This document shows positions 15,948-23,600 of a DNA stretch of 27,629 bases, one piece after another. Below the pieces are notes generated by a model that saw only the letters and a list, made by a program, of their open reading frames with translations, was not told the origin of the DNA and did no database searches. The stretch spans positions 1 to 27,629 of the forward strand of contig JAEYPP010000040.1 in the NCBI GenBank assembly GCA_023410575.1, in the 5' to 3' direction. The stretch is from Bacillota bacterium. GTDB taxonomy: Bacteria > Bacillota > Clostridia > Lachnospirales > Lachnospiraceae. The translations under genes and the position numbers were made by a program. The first letter of the stretch is position 1. Each line of letters opens with the position of its first letter.

Positions 15948-18332
15948 GTGAAAAAACTATGGTTGAATGCATTTGCGAATATACGTAAATCAAAATCATC
16001 CTCCATTACTTTGGGGGTAATGTTTGTTATAGCAGCACTATTATTAAATTTAGGTTTTTTGGTTGTATTTAATTATAGCAGCTTTTTTGGCGATTTGAAG
16101 AAAGAACTCAATTCATCCGATGCTTATTTTGCATTATCGGATAAGTTATATACGGATGAAGTAAAAGCTTATATTGATAGCAATGAACGTGTAAAGCATA
16201 CGCAAACACATGAGGCACTCTATCTGGATGCTAGCGTTTTATCCAACGGGAAAGATAAATCTTACCCGATTATTTTCAGTAACATGGATGAGGAAAGAGG
16301 TATCAGTAAGTGGAAATTTATTGGTGAACATTTGCCAGCCGAAGAGATGTCGGTTTATATTCCAGATGTTTTCAAGGCTGTCAGTGACTATCAATTAGAT
16401 GATAAAATTGAGCTGAAATATACAGATAAAGTAACAAAAGAAGAAAAAACGTTGACTTTTACAGTGAAGGGTTATACGGAGGATATTTTCTTTAGTTCGA
16501 CCGACACTGGCTATATTAATTTTTACTTACCAGAGGATACTTATCAAAAGGTGAAAGGTATATTAGATCAGCAGGAAAACCTTGTGTATGTGGTATATAC
16601 AAATCTGGATGACGTGAAAAATGTGTCTTTCGTCGAAAATGGTATTCGTGAACTACTTGATTTAAATTCTGCTTCGTTAATGGCTGCTGATCAGTCAAGT
16701 ATGCTTGTAGTGATTGATGTTGAACTGATTGAGATGGCCCGTTGTATGATGGCAAATTTGGTTTCAGTTATGATGGTTATGTTTGCCTTAATTATTGTAG
16801 TTGTTTGTTTATTGGTGGTACGATTTAGAATTGTCAACAGTATTGAAGAAGACGTTATGAAAATTGGCTCCCTAAAATCAGTCGGCTATACAAGTAAGCA
16901 AATTATCCGATCAATTATATTACAGTTTTCCTTGATAGCTGGCATTGGAAGTATTATCGGTTGTACACTTTCTTATCCTGTACTGCCTGCAGTTTCTTCT
17001 GTGTTTGAACAACAATCAGGTCTCAAGTGGGAACAAGGTTTTGATGGCGTAATCTTTGGAGTGGCGTTTTTACTATTACTTCTTTTTATTATATTGATAG
17101 CTTTTATAGCAGCTCATCGTATCAGTAAATTAAGCCCAGTTAGTGCATTACGTGGAGAAACCGTTGCCCGTAAGTATAAAAGAAATCATCTCCAACTGGA
17201 AAATGCAAGAGGCAATCTTCCATTTGTCTTGGCAATGAGAACTGTTTTGCAAGGTATGAAGCAAAATATAATGATTATTATGATATTAATCGCTGTTACC
17301 TTCACTGGAGCCTTCGGTGTAATCATGTATTACAATACATCAGTTGATACGAAAGCATTTGCAGAGGTTCCGGGTATGGAAATATGTAACTCAGTTGCTG
17401 TGCTTAATCCAGAAAAGGATCAAGCAGAAGCTGTGAAAACCATCCAAGATATGGATAATGTATGGAAGGTGCAATACTTAGATGAAGTGAAATTAAAAGT
17501 CGAGAGTATGGAAGTTGCTGCTTACATAATGGATGATTACAATCACAGAGAGAGTAATTTGGTATATGAAGGAAAATATCCCGATAGTAAGAATGAAATT
17601 ACACTTGCTGGAATTTTAGCAGAACGATTAGATAAATCGATAGGTGATACTGTCTTAGTAAGTTTTGGCGAGAACGAAGAAGAATTTAAAGTAGTGGGAC
17701 TATCCAATGGTTCTCAGATGGGTGGATTGAATACTTCTATTCTTGCTCAAGATTTTGTACGTCTTAACCCTAATTTTAAACATCAGTCATTATATATTTA
17801 TTTAGATAAGGGTACCGATGCTGAAAAATTCACGAAACAATTAAAGGAAACCTTTGATGACAGTATGTTGCTTGCTGCCATGAATTTTGACAAAGAACTG
17901 GAAGAGGGAATGGCTTCTTACCAGAATATTGTAGCTGCAGTTGGACTTGCAATTCTTGTCGTTACATTGTTTGTAGTCGCACTCGTTTTGTATTTTGTTA
18001 TTAGCTCTTCTATCATTCGTAAGAAACGCGAGCTTGGTATCCAAAAAGCAATTGGTTATACCACTTATCAATTGATGAATCAGATTTCCATTGGCTTTAC
18101 GATTCCAATTGTTATTGGTGTGGTAATAGGAACCCTCTTAGGTGCCTTTTATACAAATCCAATGATGTCGTTAGCCATGAAAGGCGTAGGCGTTATGAAA
18201 GCTGGATTTATCGTAGATCCATATTGGATTGTTGCTTTCGGTGTGGTTACGATTGTATTCTCCTACGTGTTATCCTTGCTGATTACTTGGAGAATTCGAA
18301 AAATTTCCGCATATGCATTAGTTACAGAATAA
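15948..18332 (+). CDS. ABC transporter permease with two FtsX-like domains
   Basis: A 794-residue membrane protein. GTG 15948 lies one base after the stop of the ATPase gene, so translation is likely coupled; an upstream frame overlapping the ATPase lacks support. One transmembrane segment near residues 25-48 is followed by an extracellular region of about 225 residues and three more segments (about 275-410). A second half repeats this plan: one segment near 440-465, an extracellular region of about 190 residues and three segments at about 665-790. This is the duplicated FtsX/MacB (ABC3) architecture with eight segments, found in lipoprotein-release, peptide-export and antimicrobial-resistance transporters. 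No histidine kinase or response regulator is adjacent, unlike typical bacitracin-type modules. The substrate is unknown; the neighbouring lipoproteins are possible partners. Confidence 0.85.
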   Translation: MKKLWLNAFANIRKSKSSSITLGVMFVIAALLLNLGFLVVFNYSSFFGDLKKELNSSDAYFALSDKLYTDEVKAYIDSNERVKHTQTHEALYLDASVLSNGKDKSYPIIFSNMDEERGISKWKFIGEHLPAEEMSVYIPDVFKAVSDYQLDDKIELKYTDKVTKEEKTLTFTVKGYTEDIFFSSTDTGYINFYLPEDTYQKVKGILDQQENLVYVVYTNLDDVKNVSFVENGIRELLDLNSASLMAADQSSMLVVIDVELIEMARCMMANLVSVMMVMFALIIVVVCLLVVRFRIVNSIEEDVMKIGSLKSVGYTSKQIIRSIILQFSLIAGIGSIIGCTLSYPVLPAVSSVFEQQSGLKWEQGFDGVIFGVAFLLLLLFIILIAFIAAHRISKLSPVSALRGETVARKYKRNHLQLENARGNLPFVLAMRTVLQGMKQNIMIIMILIAVTFTGAFGVIMYYNTSVDTKAFAEVPGMEICNSVAVLNPEKDQAEAVKTIQDMDNVWKVQYLDEVKLKVESMEVAAYIMDDYNHRESNLVYEGKYPDSKNEITLAGILAERLDKSIGDTVLVSFGENEEEFKVVGLSNGSQMGGLNTSILAQDFVRLNPNFKHQSLYIYLDKGTDAEKFTKQLKETFDDSMLLAAMNFDKELEEGMASYQNIVAAVGLAILVVTLFVVALVLYFVISSSIIRKKRELGIQKAIGYTTYQLMNQISIGFTIPIVIGVVIGTLLGAFYTNPMMSLAMKGVGVMKAGFIVDPYWIVAFGVVTIVFSYVLSLLITWRIRKISAYALVTE

Positions 18333-18334
18333 GT

Positions 18335-18384
18335 TCAAGGGTAGATTGTCGCAAAACTAAGGAAATATGTTTTGTGATAATCTA
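18335..18384 (+). repeat. Dispersed hairpin repeat R1, copy 2
   Basis: TTCAAGGG then TAGATTGTCGCAAAA (18342-18356) pairs imperfectly with TTTTGTGATAATCTA (18370-18384). The first 23 bases or so match copy 1 at 339-361 almost exactly. It begins just after the permease stop and may act as its terminator, but the T-run is missing and the 3' arm has decayed. Confidence 0.55.
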
Positions 18385-18400
18385 TTGAATAAATATAATC

Positions 18401-18444
18401 AATGCTCCTTGCAGCTGGATATAATTCCAATTGTAAGGAGCATT
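18401..18444 (+). terminator. Family terminator, copy 5
   Basis: AATGCTCCTT (18401-18410) pairs with AAGGAGCATT (18435-18444); the loop also resembles the array copies (TGGATATAATTCCA). It stands behind the ABC operon rather than behind a lipoprotein gene, suggesting that terminators of one lineage spread with the duplications. Confidence 0.65.
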
Positions 18445-18543
18445 CTTGTCTTCAGGCGATGAGTATCAGTTGAAATATTATATTGTTAAGATACAGAAGT
18501 TTTTTTGAACTAGAAAATTCCTCGGATTGCCTAATAATAAAAA

Positions 18544-18566
18544 GACTTCCTAAAAGTCAGGAAGTC
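18544..18566 (-). terminator. Terminator of the SARP-type regulator gene
   Basis: GACTTCCT (18544-18551) and AGGAAGTC (18559-18566) form a perfect 8-bp stem; on the minus strand it is followed by TTTTTATT. The stop codon of the regulator lies inside the stem. Confidence 0.8.
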
Positions 18567-19764
18567 ACTGTTGTAAGTTCTTTGGATTCATGTGCCTTAA
18601 GTTATAGGAAATTTTCACAGATAGCTTAGGCCTAGAATTTGCAAAATTCTTAAGAATTCGTTCGCCTACAATAACACTATTCTCATAACAAGCAGAAGGA
18701 AGGAGTACGATATATTGGTTGACACTGTATCGTGAATAAGTATCTCCAGAACGTAGTGAATTCCCAATGATATCTTTTAAGCGTTCCATGGCAAGAGAGA
18801 TGTCCTTTTTATTATTCGTGTCAACAGAATCAAGAGTAAATAAGCATAAAAAGAAGGATAATCCATTGCGCTCCATGGATCTTGACTGTATTTGATACAA
18901 ATGCTGAAAGATAGAGTAATCGCAATAATATGCTCTTTTTTTATTATCCTCCTCAATTAAATCTTCTTGAATGACGCTAAGATCTACTTGGGAACTATTT
19001 TCCTGTTTAATAATCTCTTTATATAAATCCAGCATCTGGTCCGAAGGTTTAATTCCAAAGTCATTGTAGTATGTATTAATGCACGTATTGTATTGTGCTA
19101 TTGCAGCCTGCTGTTTACCAGAATAATATAAGCTAAGGATAAAGTAATACTGGATTAGCTCATCGTATGAATCTATGGCTGTTGCGGTACAGCATATACT
19201 AACCATATCTTCATAATTCTTTCTATGTAATAGGAGTAGTAGGTATTCCTGTATCATTCTGATGTACATTGTATGGTAGTAAATAGTAATTGGAACTGCC
19301 CAATCATCATCAGAATACTTCGGAATAAAATCCCCACGATATAATTCAACAGCCTTTCTATAATATAAGATTCTTTGATCTTCCTCAGTTTCTTCTTTCC
19401 CAGCAAGTGAACAATATGATTCAAAGAGCTCCCCATCAATCTCTAATTCAATATCAGGATTAAAACGGAATGTATTTCGTTTATGAATTATTAATTTCTT
19501 AGCTGGATGTTCGAGTTGTCCTAGTATTGTACGAATACGATGGAGTGATGTCTTTAGTGCATTTTCAGGGTCAATACTAGAGTTCTCTTCTGACCAAAGA
19601 AGATCAATTAGCGTAGACTGTGATATTTCTTTCGTATGAAAAACGATAATATAAGCTAATAATGTCCAAATCTTTTTGGAACGGGTATCATGATTGGTTA
19701 GAGTTTTATCTTGATAAGAGATTGAAAATTCTCCCAAGGTTTTGATATACAGTTTATCGCCCAT
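18565..19764 (-). CDS. SARP/BTAD-type transcriptional regulator with degenerate GGDEF-like C-terminus
   Basis: A 399-residue protein transcribed against the array. The start ATG has AGAAGGA seven bases upstream. Residues about 1-100 form an OmpR-type winged helix as in SARP activators (LYIKTLGEFSISYQDK opening, RSKKIWTLLAYII, LIDLLW, LKTSLHRIR). Residues about 105-250 match the bacterial transcriptional activation domain (BTAD), an all-helical TPR-like region (ELYRGDFIPKY, FILSLYYSGKQQAAIAQYN). Residues about 285-390 resemble a GGDEF fold (RSGDTYSRYSVNQYIVLLP, GERILKNFA, VKISYNL), but the GGDEF signature is replaced by SVNQY, so diguanylate cyclase activity is unlikely. It may sense a ligand or only help dimerise. 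As a SARP-type DNA binder it is the best candidate to act at the 11-bp repeats upstream of lipoprotein copies 1, 4, 5 and 7. Confidence 0.85.
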   Translation of the reverse strand: MGDKLYIKTLGEFSISYQDKTLTNHDTRSKKIWTLLAYIIVFHTKEISQSTLIDLLWSEENSSIDPENALKTSLHRIRTILGQLEHPAKKLIIHKRNTFRFNPDIELEIDGELFESYCSLAGKEETEEDQRILYYRKAVELYRGDFIPKYSDDDWAVPITIYYHTMYIRMIQEYLLLLLHRKNYEDMVSICCTATAIDSYDELIQYYFILSLYYSGKQQAAIAQYNTCINTYYNDFGIKPSDQMLDLYKEIIKQENSSQVDLSVIQEDLIEEDNKKRAYYCDYSIFQHLYQIQSRSMERNGLSFFLCLFTLDSVDTNNKKDISLAMERLKDIIGNSLRSGDTYSRYSVNQYIVLLPSACYENSVIVGERILKNFANSRPKLSVKISYNLRHMNPKNLQQ

Positions 19765-19794
19765 ACACTATTCCTTCTATTTAGTATTATTGTT

Positions 19795-19850
19795 TATAAT
19801 GTTATTTATTGTCATTTAACATTATAGATGAAATAGTATAGTGATGTCAA
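19795..19850 (-). promoter_or_regulatory. Promoter and palindromic operator of the SARP-type regulator gene
   Basis: On the minus strand TTGACA (19845-19850) and TATAAT (19821-19826) are separated by 18 bp, a near-consensus housekeeping promoter. A perfect 10-bp inverted repeat (19795-19804 with 19817-19826) overlaps the -10 box and could be an operator. The regulator gene lacks the TTGAG repeats of the array promoters. Confidence 0.7.
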
Positions 19851-19997
19851 TAAAGATAAATGGTATTTGTCGACTTAATGAAAAAAGTAAAAAAAAATAA
19901 AAAAAATACAACATAAAGCTCTAAATGTATCTTTCTTGTAACTTTAATATAGTTAAATAGAGTTTGTAATAAATAAACAAGAAAGGTTTCCTTTGAT

Positions 19998-20510
19998 ATG
20001 ATACAAAACAAAATAAAGAATATGACTGATTGCATAAGTTCAGCAAGGATTTGTATTGATGTCTATAACGAAGGGGAGATGCAAGGGAGATTATATCATA
20101 CTTATAGTGAGGAGCCACAAAAGTTTCATAATGTGATTGATTTGTTGAAACTATTAGGTTACATATTTGATCGTTATGATTTTCCACAAGTCAGCATGAA
20201 ACCACGAAGTTATAAGTTACAACAGCTACCTGAAGAAAAATATATTACAGAAGAAGAAAATAACCCTAAACCAACTCAGTATTCCATAAGTACAATTCGA
20301 GGAAAATGCGCCACTTTTTGGATAAAGGTATTATTTCGACAGAATGCTACCTGGCAAGGAAAAATTAAGTGGGTAGAAGAAGGAAATGAGATAAATTTTC
20401 GCAGTGCTTTAGAAATGATAATGCTTTTGGATAGTTGTTTCTGTGAAGCGAAGGTCTTGGAGAGTAGGGAAGATACAATAGAGGGTTCAATCAAAGAAAA
20501 TGTAATTTAA
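19998..20510 (+). CDS. Hypothetical protein, RQNATWQG-containing
   Basis: A 170-residue soluble protein with no signal peptide or membrane segment. The start ATG has GAAAGG 11 bases upstream, which is long but acceptable. The N-terminal half includes GEMQGRLYHTY and FHNVIDLLKLLGYIFDRYDFP. The C-terminal half includes KCATFWIKVLFRQNATWQGKIKWVEEGNEINFRSALEMIMLLDSC. I recall similar small clostridial proteins with an RQNATWQG core but know no function. A link to surface or regulatory loci is only suggested by its position between a SARP-type regulator (divergent) and a large LPXTG protein 159 bp downstream. The stop codon directly abuts a predicted structured leader. Confidence 0.75.
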   Translation: MIQNKIKNMTDCISSARICIDVYNEGEMQGRLYHTYSEEPQKFHNVIDLLKLLGYIFDRYDFPQVSMKPRSYKLQQLPEEKYITEEENNPKPTQYSISTIRGKCATFWIKVLFRQNATWQGKIKWVEEGNEINFRSALEMIMLLDSCFCEAKVLESREDTIEGSIKENVI

Positions 20511-20511
20511 C

Positions 20512-20627
20512 ATAGGATAATACTGGGGCTATATATAGTAAGCCTGAAGGATTAGAATCATACTTTAAGATATGATAGGTTAACAATGTTATCCTATAAA
20601 ATATAACCAAAAGTGGGAAGGACCCAC
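20512..20627 (+). ncRNA. Candidate structured leader of the LPXTG surface protein gene
   Basis: The 9-bp arm ATAGGATAA (20512-20520) pairs perfectly with 20589-20597. It encloses two hairpins: GGCT/AGCC (20527-20530 with 20541-20544) and ATCATA/TATGAT (20557-20562 with 20571-20576), giving a possible three-way junction. A fourth stem GTGGG/CCCAC (20613-20617 with 20623-20627) lies closer to the start codon. I cannot match it to a riboswitch class; it may also be a chance set of pairings in AT-rich DNA. Confidence 0.35.
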
Positions 20628-20669
20628 GAAGCAATACCGATAGAATATATTTTCAGAAAGGATATAATT

Positions 20670-23600
20670 ATGAAGAAACAATTATTTAGTTTAAGTAGTA
20701 GTCGATTAAGAAAAATTTTAAGTTTGTTACTTGTGATTACTCTTATCTTAGGAGTGGTAAACTTTAACGGCATCGTTGCTGATGCTAGTGATGATCCTTC
20801 CATTGTATATTTTGAGCAGGATGGAATTACAGGAAGTAAGAGCGCAAAGAATAACGGGGATGGAACTGTGGACATCAATTTCTCAGTTACAGGTTCAGAC
20901 AAAACGAGTTCAACACAACAGGTTACAAAGACAGATATTGTATTAGTAATTGATACATCAAGTAGTATGAATAATAGTTCTAGGTTTTCACGAGCTAAAG
21001 AGGCAGCAACGAGCTTTGTTAGTGGTTTACTCAAAGAAGAAAACAAAAATTATGTTCAAATTGGTGTTGTATCATTTAATAGTAAAGCATATACGAATTG
21101 TGTATTGAGTAATAATGCTAGTACAGTTAATAACAGTATTAATAATTTGAAAAGTGGTACTGGGTCAGATTTAGGTAAAGGTATTCAGACAGCGGAAGGT
21201 ATATTAAAGAATTCAAAAACAAATGGTAATAAAATAATGGTAATTCTTAGTGATGGTAACTATAGAGGAGATAATGCAATTACTGATGCAACTAATGCTA
21301 AGAAAAATGGTATTACAATTTATTCAATCGCTTATGATTCAGATACTGCAGGAAAAAACAATATGAAGAAGATTGCATCTTCTGACAATCACTATTATGA
21401 AGCAAGTGGTTCTTCATCCAATAATACAACTTCAATTATTAATAATATTATGAATGAAATATCCAAAAAAGTGGACGAAACCATTGCCGCAGGACGTGGT
21501 GCAAAAATCGTGGACAAGCTTCCATCTTATCTTACAGCTATTGGAGTAGTACCTAGTGATGGAACAACTGCATCGATAGATGATAACAAGCAGGTAGTAA
21601 CATGGACGATCGGTGAACTTCCAGCTAATAAAACGAGGACATTGACCATTAAAGCAGCACTTGATAAAGAAGCAATTCTGTCCTTATATGCAAAGAATCC
21701 ATCAAAGAAATGGTTTGATATGAATTTGGATGCTAATTTAACTTATACAAAGACAAATAATACGCCAGGAACCTGCCATATTAACAATCCTCAGCTTCAG
21801 TTTATAATTTCGAAGTGTACGATTAAATACTATGTAGATGGAACTTTGCTTGAAACTAAGGAGAGGTATCAATTTAGTGGCGATAGTTTAAGTTTTGGTA
21901 ATGCAGAAGAATATTTAAATTATAAAGATGTTAAGTATAAGCTTGAAACAAAAGCAACAATCGTTGATTCCTTGGGGGAAAATGTAATTAACCCTGATAG
22001 TAATGGTAACTGGTCATTTCCTATGCCTTCTAGTGATGTTACGGTGAAAGTAGACTACTCAACGAAAGAATTCACTGTTAATTACTATGATAGTAAAAAT
22101 GGAACACCTCTTTCAAGTCAGTTGGTTAAGTATGGTGAATATGCAAGTTATAGTAATGATACGAATGCTCGTTCCTTAGAAAGTCTGAGTTATGAAGAAG
22201 GTGGATATAGTTATTCTTTTAGTAATTGGGATAAAGATGAAAAAAATACAAAGATTACTAAAAACACTGATTTTTTTGCGCAGTACAATTCAAAAAAAAT
22301 TAGATATACGGCTGAATTCTATGCAAATAAGAGTGATATCAACCCTTTTGAGAAGCAGAATATCGAGATGAACTCAAATGGACAATTTTTAGTTACTAAA
22401 TCTACTGGAACACCTGTTTATAAGGGAAACCTCGCAGAAGGTGTAAAAGAAATGAAGTTTGTTGGATGGGATTTTGATTTCAGCACTTCTATCTCAGGCA
22501 ATGTAAAAATATATGCTAAGTATGAACCTGTATACAAAACTTATACTGTTTGGTTCTACGCTATGGATGGTAAGACAGTCTTGACAGATTTGACAAAAAC
22601 GGTTCCATATGGAGCTGGAGTAGAACTTCCAGTTTATCCATATGCAGATTATCGTATAGGTAACGAAGTAAGAATCTTTAAAGAATGGACAAAAAGTGCT
22701 AAAGAGTTATCTTCAATTAAGTCCGACACGAAAGTTTATGCATCCTATCGTTCTGTTGATAGATACTATACAGTAACCTGGGACCCAGATAATGGAGGCA
22801 TCATTCAAAAACATAATGTAGAATATGGTAAGAATGATTCTTGGAAAGGTGTTGCACCAAGAAAAACTGATTCAACAGGACAGTATACATACGAATTTTC
22901 ACACTGGAATGCTGGAGAAAATAGTGTAATAGGAAATACAGTAGAAAATGTAACCTCCGATATGTATATTAAAGCTTCATACAGTAAAACGATAAACGCA
23001 TTCACATATAAGTTTGAGTATAGGGTACCTAACAGTGATGGTAGTGACTATGAAACAAATACTGAAGAGTTTTATGTAGAATGGGGTACAAAACTTGATT
23101 TACCTAGTGACTTCGAAGATACATTTACGGTATCTGGAGGTGGGATTAAAACGAATTATTCCTTCATCCAATGGTCCAATGAAGATTTTAAGAATGAATA
23201 TGGAATTAAGTCGAATGGTATTGCAAAAGCAAGTTATGATCAGGAGACATCTTACCGTGTTACTTTTGTAGCAGAGGATAATACAATTATTAAGACGATT
23301 TATGTTAAAGACGGTGAAAGTGTACCTGGGGGGGAAGTTCCTGGAGTACCTGATAAGGCAAGCGATGATTCCTATAATTATGAAGATCCTACTTGGGTAG
23401 GTGATGTAACAGCACCAATTACTAGCCCTACTACATTTAAGGCAAGCTATACTCCAAAGTTAAGGGAATATACAGTTACAGTTAATATATATCTTGACGG
23501 AAGTAAGGCGGAACAGTACTCATTAGTCGGAAATTACGAACAGAGTGTGACTGGAGAATTAGCAGCAATTAATGATGGAATGACTACGGCTGATGGAAAG

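Noticed and set aside
19847..20187. Minus-strand open frames opposite the small hypothetical gene and its upstream region
   Set aside because: They lack SD sites, have low-complexity Phe/Ile-rich composition and overlap the better supported plus-strand gene.
20512..20669. Cyclic-di-GMP riboswitch upstream of the adhesin gene
   Set aside because: The conserved bases of class I and II aptamers that I remember are not found; only generic stems are present.
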